DNA of 64,000 nt from an uncultured Dehalococcoidia bacterium (GTDB taxonomy: Bacteria; Chloroflexota; Dehalococcoidia; Tepidiformales; Tepidiformaceae), in the NCBI GenBank assembly GCA_938015525.1, contig CALLPC010000005.1:1-64000 (forward strand). The letters are read 5' to 3'. The notes under the pieces are model-generated. The model ran no database searches. It worked only from the letters and a program-made list of their open reading frames with translations, and was not told where the DNA came from. The first letter of the stretch is position 1. Each line of letters starts with the position of its first letter. The position numbers and the translations under genes are program-made. Shown here one piece after another: positions 8,063-17,049 of the stretch.

Positions 8063-8845
8063 CTAGCGCCGCCGCCGCCCGATGCCGGTGGCCGCGAGGA
8101 GTGCGCCGAAGAGGAAGCCCCCGATGTGGGCGAACCACGCCACGCCGCCGCCCGTCGAGGCGGTGTCCACGATCGTCGCGTAGCCCGCGAACAGGTTCTG
8201 CAGGAACCAGAGCCCGATCATCAGGAAGGCCGGCACCGGCAGCGGCAGGAAGATGAGGATGAAGAACGGGATGACCACATGGACCGTCGCGTGCGGGAAC
8301 CAGACCAGGTACGCCCCGAGGACCCCTGCCACCGCCCCGCTCGCCCCGACGACCGGGACCACATTCGTCGGGTCCATCAGCCCCTGGACGAGCGATGCCG
8401 CCACCCCCGCAGCGAGGTAGAAGAGCAGGAAGCCGGCATGCCCGAGGCGGTCTTCGATGTTGTCCGCGAAGACCCAGAGGAACAGCATGTTCCCGAGGAT
8501 GTGGAGCCAGCCCCCGTGGATGAACACCGCCGTGACGATGGCGAAGAGCGCCTCCCACCGCGCGCGGCCCGTCAGCCCGGATTCGCCGCGGACCGTATCG
8601 AAGAACTCCTTCGGCTGGAACCCCCACCGGCAGATGAACTCGTTCAGGTCGTTCGGCGGCGCCCGGAACCCGTAACACACCCCCGCCGTCTGCTCGGTGA
8701 ACCGCTGCACCGCACCGCCCGTCGCCCGCGGCACACTCGCGTCCATCCGCAGCATCGCGAAGAAGACGGCGAAGTTCACCAGCAGGATGGCGTACGTCAC
8801 CCACGGCGTCGAGTGCCGCCGCGTGCTGTCCCCGACCGGGATCAC
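8063..8845 (-). CDS. Rhomboid-family intramembrane serine protease
   Basis: The 260-residue protein has at least six membrane segments. The rhomboid Ser-His dyad is visible: GASGAVAG carries the nucleophile, and HIGGFLFG in the last helix carries the histidine. HGGWLHILGNMLFLWVFADNIE is the usual conserved helix-loop 2 segment. A luminal-loop insertion with a CYGF and a C-R-W segment (about 55-80) precedes the core. I choose GTG at 8845, which overlaps the histidine-phosphatase stop as GTGA; the longer ORF reads through that gene in another frame. Substrates are unknown. Confidence 0.92.
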   Translation of the reverse strand: MIPVGDSTRRHSTPWVTYAILLVNFAVFFAMLRMDASVPRATGGAVQRFTEQTAGVCYGFRAPPNDLNEFICRWGFQPKEFFDTVRGESGLTGRARWEALFAIVTAVFIHGGWLHILGNMLFLWVFADNIEDRLGHAGFLLFYLAAGVAASLVQGLMDPTNVVPVVGASGAVAGVLGAYLVWFPHATVHVVIPFFILIFLPLPVPAFLMIGLWFLQNLFAGYATIVDTASTGGGVAWFAHIGGFLFGALLAATGIGRRRR

Positions 8846-9468
8846 GCCAGCCCGTCCAGGTGGGCGGCATCGTTCATCCGGGCGACGACCAGCCGGCCGT
8901 CCCGGGCCTCGACCTCGAAGAGCGTGCAGTGCCCGACCTCGAACCGGAAGACGTGCGTCTCCGGCAGGCCGAGCACGACGGAGAGCATGCAGTTCATCGC
9001 CGTGCCGTGACTGACGACGAGGACCGTTTGCCCGGTGTGCGCAGCGGCGATCTCCTGCAGCGCCGCGAACGTCCGCGCCCGCACGAGCGCCACCGTTTCG
9101 CCGCCCGGCGGCTGCCATGCCGGGTCCTCGGCTTCCAACTGGGCGAACCGGACCGGGTCCAGCCGGCGGATGTCCTCCTCCCGCTCCAGCTCCCACGCGC
9201 CGTAGTGCTTCTCGCGCAGGTCGGCCCGCGGCACCGGCGCAATCCCCCGTTCACCGAGCGCGAGGCGGGCCGTCTCCACCGCCCGGCCCAGGTCTGAGCT
9301 GTAGCAGGCATCGATGCGCACCGCCGCCAGCCGCCTCCCGAGCGCCCGGGCCTGTGCCACCCCGAGCGGGGTCAGCGGCGTCTCACGCTGCCCGCAGAAG
9401 CGCCCTTCCACGTTCGCGACGGTCTGCCCGTGGCGCGTCAGCAGCACCCGCGTCACCCCCTGGGCCAT
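8842..9468 (-). CDS. Histidine phosphatase family protein
   Basis: A 208-residue phosphoglycerate-mutase-like phosphatase. The phosphorylated histidine is in LLTRHGQT (about residues 8-15), with the second RHG-superfamily segment YSSDLGRAVETA, an acid in REKHYGAWE, and the second histidine in VVSHGTAMN. It could be an alpha-ribazole phosphatase (CobC) or a broad-specificity sugar phosphatase; nothing nearby decides. The ATG follows a TACGCT box by 7 bases, so its message is probably leaderless. The rhomboid gene overlaps its stop. Confidence 0.88.
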   Translation of the reverse strand: MAQGVTRVLLTRHGQTVANVEGRFCGQRETPLTPLGVAQARALGRRLAAVRIDACYSSDLGRAVETARLALGERGIAPVPRADLREKHYGAWELEREEDIRRLDPVRFAQLEAEDPAWQPPGGETVALVRARTFAALQEIAAAHTGQTVLVVSHGTAMNCMLSVVLGLPETHVFRFEVGHCTLFEVEARDGRLVVARMNDAAHLDGLA

Positions 9469-9475
9469 GCCCGAC

Positions 9476-9481
9476 AGCGTA
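9476..9481 (-). promoter_or_regulatory. -10 box of the histidine phosphatase gene, leaderless spacing
   Basis: TACGCT on the minus strand ends 7 bases before the ATG at 9468. Confidence 0.5.
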
Positions 9482-9489
9482 CCCCGTCC

Positions 9490-9519
9490 ACCCCCCCAAC
9501 CTCCAATCTCCAGCCTCTC
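9490..9519. repeat. CT-rich heptad repeat, copy 1
   Basis: CCAACC-TCCAATC-TCCAGCC-TCTCAG is an imperfect 7-base tandem array between the histidine phosphatase promoter and the M23 stop codon. Its last units touch the M23 stop. Related arrays occur near 10490, 32404 and 55251. Confidence 0.55.
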
Positions 9520-10444
9520 AGTACGCCCTCGGCAGCGGCGTCGGCGTCCGCGTCGGCGGGCGCGGGGTCGGCGTCGGGGTCGGCGTCCAGGTCGGCGTCG
9601 GCGTCACCGTTGGCGTCGGCGTCACCGTCGGCGTATTCGTCGGGGTCGGCGTGTCGGTCGGCGTCGGGGTCGCCGTCGGCGGCGCGGACGCCGGCTTCGC
9701 GGTGCCGCCGCTGCCCGGGAACCAGAGCGGGCCGTCCGAGAGCGGCGCGCCGGGGGGAATCTTGAAATCGAGGTAGTGCTCGGGGTTCACCGGCGTGTCG
9801 TGCCAGCGGATTTCGAAGTGAAGGTGCTCCCCCGTCGAAAAGCCTGAGCTCCCCGTGACGCCCAGCACCGCGTCGTTGTCGACCCGGTCCCCCGGCCGGA
9901 CCAGCACCTGGCTCAGGTGCGCGTACAGCGTCGACCAGCCATCGCCGCAATCGACGATGACGTGATAGCCGTACGCCCCGGAGTAGTCCGTCGCGGCGAC
10001 TGTCCCCGTGCAGGCGCTGTAGACCGGCGACCGGCTGAGGCCCTCGAGCGCGAGGTCGATGCCCCCGTGGATGCGGCCTGGGCCGCGGTTGGTCGCCCCG
10101 TACCGGTCAGTCACGCGGCTCCATGCGCGGAGCGGCAGCTGGAAGCGGCTGCTCGCCGCCCCGGCAGCCTCCGCATCCGGGAGCGACCCCTCGGCCGGCA
10201 CGGCGACCGCGCCCTCGTCGGTGTGCACGTCGGGGGCGGGCGTCGGCGCGTCCCCTGGAGCCTGCCCGCGGTCCGGGGCAGCGGAGCCGGGGAAGCCCGC
10301 GGCCGTTTCGCCGGTCCCGCCGGCTTCGGTCCCGCTCGGCTGCCGCGCGGTGATGACGGCTGCGACGCCCGCGACGAGCGTCCCCGCGAGCATCACCCGC
10401 GCGGCGTGCGAGACCCGCATCGGCAGCCGAATCCGGGGCACCAT
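9518..10444 (-). CDS. Secreted M23-family metallopeptidase with Thr-Pro repeat tail
   Basis: The 308-residue protein starts with a signal-anchor-like segment (about 8-30) and a disordered linker. The M23/LytM domain runs from about 105 to 225; zinc ligands are seen in HGGIDL (HxxxD) and HLHFEIRW (HxH). The tail from about 250 is TPTPTDTPTPTNT-like repeats encoded by a GTCGGC-type hexanucleotide tract. M23 enzymes cut peptidoglycan cross-bridges or act as division/morphogenesis factors. The start is placed at ATG 10444; MRVSH (27 bases downstream) is an alternative. The longer ORF is not supported. Confidence 0.88.
   Translation of the reverse strand: MVPRIRLPMRVSHAARVMLAGTLVAGVAAVITARQPSGTEAGGTGETAAGFPGSAAPDRGQAPGDAPTPAPDVHTDEGAVAVPAEGSLPDAEAAGAASSRFQLPLRAWSRVTDRYGATNRGPGRIHGGIDLALEGLSRSPVYSACTGTVAATDYSGAYGYHVIVDCGDGWSTLYAHLSQVLVRPGDRVDNDAVLGVTGSSGFSTGEHLHFEIRWHDTPVNPEHYLDFKIPPGAPLSDGPLWFPGSGGTAKPASAPPTATPTPTDTPTPTNTPTVTPTPTVTPTPTWTPTPTPTPRPPTRTPTPLPRAY
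9530..9690 (-). repeat. Hexanucleotide tract encoding the Thr-Pro tail
   Basis: On the plus strand GTCGGC/GTCGGG hexamers recur with few interruptions; on the coding strand they give ACC-CCG (Thr-Pro) dipeptides. Such tracts can change length by slippage while staying in frame. Confidence 0.7.
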
Positions 10445-10483
10445 TCCCTTCCAAGATCGGCCGCCCGCCCGCCCCTCCACACC

Positions 10484-10510
10484 CCGGGGGGAGGTTTGAG
10501 GTGGGGGGGT
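10484..10510. repeat. GA-rich repeat related to the heptad family
   Basis: GGGGGGAGGTTTGAGGTGGGGGGG lies between the divergent M23 and rnhB genes. It resembles the complement of the CCAACCTC-type heptads found at 9490 and 55251. Confidence 0.4.
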
Positions 10511-10543
10511 GTGCTCCCCGTTCCCCGTTCCGGCCCGTCTGCC

Positions 10544-10549
10544 TACACT
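10544..10549 (+). promoter_or_regulatory. -10 box of rnhB, leaderless spacing
   Basis: TACACT ends 7 bases before the rnhB ATG at 10557. Confidence 0.6.
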
Positions 10550-10556
10550 CCACGCG

Positions 10557-11186
10557 ATGGCCGGCCCGGCACCCCTCCCCACGCTCGAGTTCGAAACCGA
10601 GGCCTGGGCCGCCGGCGCCGAGTGGGTCGCCGGTGTCGATGAAGTCGGCGTCGGGCCCCTCGCCGGTCCCCTCGCCGCCGGCGTCGTGGCCCTCCCCCGC
10701 GGGGAGCGGTTCTCCTGGTACGCCCGCGTCCGCGATTCCAAGACCCTCGCCGAACCGGCCCGCGAACGGCTCGCCGCCGCCATCCGCGCCTCCGTGCCCT
10801 GGGCCATCGGCTGGGCCTCCGTCGAGGAGGTCGACCGCCTCGGCATCCTCCCCGCCCGCCGGCTCGCCATGCTCCGCGCCCTGGAACGGCTCACCGTCCG
10901 TCCCGGCGCCATCATCAGCGATGCCCTCGACCTTCCCCTCCCGAACGTCCGCCCGGTCATCGACGGTGACGCCCTCTCGGTCGCCGTGGCGGCCGCCTCC
11001 ATCGTCGCCAAGGTCGCCCGCGACGCCGTCATGGTCGACCTCTGCGCGCGCTACCCCGGCTACGGCTTCTGCCGGAACAAGGGCTACCCGACGGCCGAGC
11101 ACCGCGCCCGCCTCGCCGCCCGCGGCCCGAGCCCGGTCCACCGGCGAAGCTACGCCCCCGTCGCCCAGGCCGCCTTCCCGTGGTGA
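10557..11186 (+). CDS. rnhB: Ribonuclease HII
   Basis: This 209-residue enzyme removes single ribonucleotides and RNA-DNA hybrids during replication and repair. The N-terminal motif reads GVDEVGVGPLAG at about 23-34, and the C-terminal catalytic block is AVAAASIVAKVARD. The expected acidic residues are present. Where the family has the ribonucleotide-recognition motif GRG (GKG in HIII), this protein has GVG, an unusual loss of the basic residue. The ATG at 10557 follows a TACACT box, so the longer ORF start is not used. The stop overlaps the yraN start. Confidence 0.93.
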   Translation: MAGPAPLPTLEFETEAWAAGAEWVAGVDEVGVGPLAGPLAAGVVALPRGERFSWYARVRDSKTLAEPARERLAAAIRASVPWAIGWASVEEVDRLGILPARRLAMLRALERLTVRPGAIISDALDLPLPNVRPVIDGDALSVAVAAASIVAKVARDAVMVDLCARYPGYGFCRNKGYPTAEHRARLAARGPSPVHRRSYAPVAQAAFPW

Positions 11187-11551
11187 CCGAACGGCGTCGG
11201 CTCGGCGACTTCGGCGAGCGCGTCGCTGCCCACTGCCTCGAAGCCCGGGGCATGGCCATCATCGCCCGCAACCTCCGCATCGGCGGCGGCGAAATCGACC
11301 TCCTCGCCCGCGACGGCGAGACCCTCGTCTTCGTCGAAGTTCGTACCCGCCGCGGCGCGCCCGGTCTCGCCGCCGAGTCGCTCGACCCGGCAAAGCTCGA
11401 AAAGCTGCGCGCCGCCGCCCTCGCCTACTGCGAACGTGAAGGCATCGACCCCGAGGCCACCCGCTTCGATGCCGTCACCATCGACCTCGACGCCGGCGGC
11501 CGCGCCCGCGCCGTCCACCACTTCCCCGGCATCGGCTTCCCGACCCTTTGA
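11183..11551 (+). CDS. yraN: YraN/UPF0102 family endonuclease-like protein
   Basis: A 122-residue protein of the UPF0102 family, with the usual N-terminal RRLGDFGERVAAHCLEARG and the nuclease-like core GGGEIDLLARDGETLVFVEVRTR (acidic residues E, D, and E-V-R as in restriction-type nucleases). It commonly sits beside rnhB, as here. I take GTG at 11183, which overlaps the rnhB stop; GTG at 11180 is equally in frame. Its function is unproven, though the fold suggests DNA or Holliday-junction processing. Confidence 0.9.
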   Translation: MTERRRLGDFGERVAAHCLEARGMAIIARNLRIGGGEIDLLARDGETLVFVEVRTRRGAPGLAAESLDPAKLEKLRAAALAYCEREGIDPEATRFDAVTIDLDAGGRARAVHHFPGIGFPTL

Positions 11552-11610
11552 CCCGTTCACCACCACGCGCGTATGTTCGCCGCGACCCCTCACCGCGGAG
11601 CCGCCGTCCC

Positions 11611-12702
11611 ATGCCCATCACCCCCGCCGACGACTACCTCGTCCACCAGGCGCCCTACACCCTCGACCGCGTCTTCACCAGTGACCGGAACTTTTACGAC
11701 CGCTACTTCTTCAACGGCTACAGCCCCGATGGCGCGGTCTACTTCGGCGTCGCCATGGGCCAGTACCCGAACCTCGGCATCACCGATGCCGCCTTCAGCA
11801 TCGTCGCCGATGGGCGCCAGCGCGTCGTCCGCGCCTCCCGCCGGCTCGGCCCCGACCGGATGGCGACGACCGTCGGCCCCATCGCGGTCGAGGTCGTCCG
11901 CCCCCTCCGCGAACTCCGCGTGACCGTTGCGCCCAACCCCTACGGCATCGAAGCCGACCTCACCTTTACCGCCCGCTCGCTCCCCGTCGAAGAGCCCCAC
12001 TTCTTCCGCCTCGCCGGGAGCGTCCCCGTGATGGACTACACGCGAATGACCCAGCACGGCAGCTGGTCCGGCACCATCCGCCTCGACGGCCGCGAACTCG
12101 TCCTCGACGCCGCCGCCTGGTGGGGCTCCCGCGACCACTCCTGGGGCATCCGCCCGGTCGGCGGCCGCGACCCCCGCGGCGCTCCGCCCCTCCAGGCCCC
12201 GCAGTTCTTCTGGAACTGGGCGCCGCTCAACTTCCCCGACCTCTGCACCCTTTCGACCGTCTCCGAAAACGCCGATGGCACCCGCTGGCACGAGTCCGGC
12301 GTGATCCTCACCCCCTACCCCGGAGCCACCCTCACCGAGGCCGCCGTCGAATCGCGGCTGAAGTTCAAACCCGGCACCCGCTGGCTCGAATCCGCCGTCA
12401 TCACGCTCAGGCCGGCCGCGGGCGACCCCCTCGAAATCACCGTCGAACCCCTCTACGCCTTCCTCATGAAAGGGCTCGGCTACGGCGACCCGAAGTGGGG
12501 CCACGGCATGTGGGTCGGCGAGGACGCCGTCGACGGCACCGAGTACGTCCTCAGCCAGGAGCACCCCCTCCAGAACCTCCACGTCCAGCAGGTCTCCCGC
12601 GTCCGCGCCGGCCACCGCGAGGGCCTCGGCATCTTCGAAATCCTCGTCTTCGGTCCGCACGCACCGAGCGGGTTCCGCGAAGCGCTCGACCCGGCCCCCT
12701 GA
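11611..12702 (+). CDS. AttH/CrtC-like lipocalin-type protein of unknown function
   Basis: The 363-residue soluble protein has no signal peptide. It carries a WWGSRDHSWGIRP segment at about 170-182, a hallmark of uncharacterised proteins related to carotenoid 1,2-hydratase (CrtC)/AttH beta-barrel domains, followed by an aromatic stretch FFWNWAPLNF. The C-terminal half has a second set of strands, consistent with two lipocalin-like halves. The start at 11611 is chosen because the upstream part of the ORF overlaps yraN. The substrate is unknown; a hydrophobic ligand such as an isoprenoid or fatty acyl group is a reasonable guess. Confidence 0.6.
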   Translation: MPITPADDYLVHQAPYTLDRVFTSDRNFYDRYFFNGYSPDGAVYFGVAMGQYPNLGITDAAFSIVADGRQRVVRASRRLGPDRMATTVGPIAVEVVRPLRELRVTVAPNPYGIEADLTFTARSLPVEEPHFFRLAGSVPVMDYTRMTQHGSWSGTIRLDGRELVLDAAAWWGSRDHSWGIRPVGGRDPRGAPPLQAPQFFWNWAPLNFPDLCTLSTVSENADGTRWHESGVILTPYPGATLTEAAVESRLKFKPGTRWLESAVITLRPAAGDPLEITVEPLYAFLMKGLGYGDPKWGHGMWVGEDAVDGTEYVLSQEHPLQNLHVQQVSRVRAGHREGLGIFEILVFGPHAPSGFREALDPAP

Positions 12703-12746
12703 CCCGGCCCGTGGACAGCGCCCGGCCCGCTTTCGAGAATACAGGC

Positions 12747-13094
12747 ATGCCGATCTACGAATTCCGCTGCGCCGACTGCAAGAAGGTGACCAACTACTTC
12801 ACCCGCAAGATCGACACCGAAGTCCGGCCCTCCTGCGAGCACTGCGGCAGCCCCAACACCTCGCGGATGATGTCGAAATTCGGCCGCTCCTACACCCGCC
12901 AGGAGATCCTCGAAAAATACGGCGACCCTTCCGCCGGCCGCGGCGGCCCCGAAGACTACCGCGACCCGCGCCAGATCGGCACCTGGGTCGAAAAGAAGTT
13001 CGAGGAATACGGCATGGACCTCCCCGAAGAGGCCCGCACGATGATCGACGCCGCCCGCGAGGGCGAATTCCCCGAGCCCGTCAAAGACCTGTGA
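12747..13094 (+). CDS. FmdB-family zinc-ribbon protein
   Basis: The 115-residue protein begins with the FmdB signature MPIYEFRCADCKKV and a second CEHCGSPNTSRMMSKF pair, giving a CxxC-x-CxxC zinc ribbon in the first 45 residues. The rest is charged and helical. FmdB-type ribbons are usually called putative regulatory proteins without known targets. The GTG of the translin-like gene overlaps its stop, so the two are co-translated. The much longer ORF in this frame lies over the preceding gene and is a shadow. Confidence 0.88.
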   Translation: MPIYEFRCADCKKVTNYFTRKIDTEVRPSCEHCGSPNTSRMMSKFGRSYTRQEILEKYGDPSAGRGGPEDYRDPRQIGTWVEKKFEEYGMDLPEEARTMIDAAREGEFPEPVKDL

Positions 13095-13699
13095 GCGACA
13101 CCGGCCCGCTCGAGCGCATCGTCCCCGAGATCCTCGAGCGGTTCGCCGCCAAGAACGCCGCCCGCGAGCAGGCCCTCGCCGCCAGCCGCGTCATCATCCG
13201 CACGAGCGCCAACGCCATCCGGGCCGTCCACCGCGGCGAATTCGAGGTTGCCCACCGGCTCATCGCCGAGGCCCGCGCCACCCACGAGGCCGCCGTCCGC
13301 GCCCTCGAAGGCCACGCCGACGTCTACCACGCCGGCTTCCTCCACGACGCCCAGAAAGAGTACGTCGAGGCGGTAACCACCCTCCAACTCTGCTCCGGCG
13401 GCGCCATCCCCGGCCCGGCCGAGCTCGGCGTCGAAGACCCGGCCTACCTCAACGGCATCGGCGAAGCCGTCGGCGAGCTCCGCCGCGTCATCCTCGACCG
13501 CCTCCGCGCCGGCTCCTTCGAGGGCTGCGAAGCCCTCCTCGCCGCCATGGACGACATTTACGGCGTCCTCGTCACCATCGATTACCCCGACGCGATGACC
13601 GGCGGCCTCCGCCGCACCACCGACCAGGTCCGCGGCATCCTCGAGAAGACCCGCGGCGACCTCACCCTCGCCATCGTCACCCGCCGCCCCGCCACCTGA
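13091..13699 (+). CDS. Translin-family protein
   Basis: The 202-residue, mostly helical protein resembles translin. The central YHAGFLHDAQKEYVEAVTTLQLC helix and the C-terminal YPDAMTGGLRRTTDQVRGILEKTR helix match the conserved translin parts. Family members bind single-stranded nucleic acid, and eukaryotic TRAX and archaeal relatives can be nucleases; bacterial members are uncharacterised. I see an acidic pair (QKEYVEA) but cannot confirm an active site. It is translationally coupled by GTGA to the zinc-ribbon gene, suggesting that they work together. Confidence 0.72.
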   Translation: MSDTGPLERIVPEILERFAAKNAAREQALAASRVIIRTSANAIRAVHRGEFEVAHRLIAEARATHEAAVRALEGHADVYHAGFLHDAQKEYVEAVTTLQLCSGGAIPGPAELGVEDPAYLNGIGEAVGELRRVILDRLRAGSFEGCEALLAAMDDIYGVLVTIDYPDAMTGGLRRTTDQVRGILEKTRGDLTLAIVTRRPAT

Positions 13700-13706
13700 C
13701 CGGCCC

Positions 13707-14711
13707 TCAGGCCGGCACCACCCGCCGCATCACCGCCTCCGTGAACGCCATCGTCCCCAGCGTCCCGCCGAGGTCGCGCGTCTTCTCCCCCGCCGCGATC
13801 GTGTCGTGCACCGCGTCCACCAGCTGCCGGCCGAGCGCGCCGTACCCGCAGAACTGCAGCAGGTAGCCGAACGCCTCGATCGCACCGGAGGGGTTCGCGA
13901 CCCCCTGCCCCGCGATGTCCGGCGCCGTCCCCCCTGCCGGGTCGAACACGCCGATGACCGGCTGGTGGCTCTTCGAGAACGCGTACGACGCGCTTGCCCC
14001 CAGCCCGATGGAGCCGATGAGCCCGTACACCATATCGCTCAGGAAATCCCCGTACTCGTTCGGGCAGACGATCACGTCGTACCGCTCCGGGTCGATGATC
14101 AGCTTCGCCAGGAGCGCATCGAACAGCTCCCGCGTGTGCCGCACGTTCCGGTACTCCGCGGCCACCTCCGCCACCACCTCCTCGAACAGCCCGTCCGTCG
14201 CCCGCTGGATGGTGTACTTGCTCGTCGAGGTCACGGCCTGCCGGTGCTGGTCCGCGAGCCGGAATGCGAAGTGGGCCGCATGCTCCACCGGCGTCCGCTC
14301 CATCACCCGCACGCTCACCGCCGAGTAGTAGCCGATCCGGATGCCGGCATCCTCGTACGTGCCGCCCGTCGCAATCCGCACGACGTGCAGGTCGACCTTC
14401 CCCGTGTAGTTCCGGCTCACGCCCGGGTAGCTCCGGCACGGCCGGTGGATGACCGCCAGCCCCAGCCGGTCGCGGAGCACCTGATTCGGGCTCACCGTCT
14501 CCGTCACCGTCGGGTACTTCATCGCCGCGCCGAGCGCCCGGGTCGCCTCGATGCCCTCCTCCAGCGCCCCGGGCGACGCCTCCCGCCGCTCCAGCGACCA
14601 GTCGACCGGCCGGAAGACGACCGGCGAGCCGAGCGCCTCGTTCAGCGCGCGGACCGCCTGCCGCAGCTCCCCTGCGATGCCGTCACCGTTCAGTTCAACC
14701 ACTTCGCGCAT
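13707..14711 (-). CDS. Atypical isocitrate/isopropylmalate dehydrogenase-family protein
   Basis: A 334-residue member of the beta-decarboxylating dehydrogenase family: GDGIAGE at the N-terminus, the metal-site block NEYGDFLSDMVYGLIGSIGLGAS near 225-247, and the nucleotide-site FDPAGGTAPDIAGQGVANPSGAIEA near 258-282. The substrate motif that is R-E-N-T-E-G-x-Y in homoisocitrate/tartrate types reads VRIATGGTYED, and the usual K-x-N reads TSKYTIQ. The canonical isocitrate dehydrogenase is at the right edge, so this paralogue probably uses another 2-hydroxyacid. Its ATG at 14711 follows GGGGAGGG. It is divergent from hppA. Confidence 0.8.
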   Translation of the reverse strand: MREVVELNGDGIAGELRQAVRALNEALGSPVVFRPVDWSLERREASPGALEEGIEATRALGAAMKYPTVTETVSPNQVLRDRLGLAVIHRPCRSYPGVSRNYTGKVDLHVVRIATGGTYEDAGIRIGYYSAVSVRVMERTPVEHAAHFAFRLADQHRQAVTSTSKYTIQRATDGLFEEVVAEVAAEYRNVRHTRELFDALLAKLIIDPERYDVIVCPNEYGDFLSDMVYGLIGSIGLGASASYAFSKSHQPVIGVFDPAGGTAPDIAGQGVANPSGAIEAFGYLLQFCGYGALGRQLVDAVHDTIAAGEKTRDLGGTLGTMAFTEAVMRRVVPA

Positions 14712-14806
14712 GCCCGCCAACCCTCCCCGGGCCAGTCTCCCCCAGAGTGTGCACCCGAAACCGTCTACGGTGGACGAACGAAATTCCCCGTAACCTTCCC
14801 CATTGG

Positions 14807-14812
14807 TAGGAT
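14807..14812 (+). promoter_or_regulatory. Possible -10 box for hppA
   Basis: TAGGAT lies 72 bases before the hppA ATG; no convincing -35 is visible. It would give an untranslated leader of about 65 bases. Confidence 0.35.
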
Positions 14813-14883
14813 TCGGCCGGCTTCCGTGCACCGGTGCGCACCAGTCGCGCTGCACAGCCGGACACACTCAACCGGGGGACGAC

Positions 14884-16950
<2,067 letters not shown>

Positions 16951-16973
16951 GCCGCGCCCGCGGGTGCACATCG

Positions 16974-17006
16974 CGGCCGCCGGTTGAGCACCGGCGGCCG
17001 TTTTCT
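16974..17006 (+). terminator. Rho-independent terminator after hppA
   Basis: CGGCCGCCGGT-TGAGC-ACCGGCGGCCG is a perfect 11-bp stem followed by TTTTCTCT. It separates hppA from the next gene; TATCCT at 17008 may be that gene's own -10 box. Confidence 0.8.
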
Positions 17007-17049
17007 CTATCCTGCGGCCCCCGGGCATCCCCGGCGGAGGCCCCCGTCC

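Noticed and set aside
7938-8870. 310-codon minus-strand ORF running over the rhomboid gene
   Set aside because: It overlaps the well-supported rhomboid gene in another frame and has no domain of its own.
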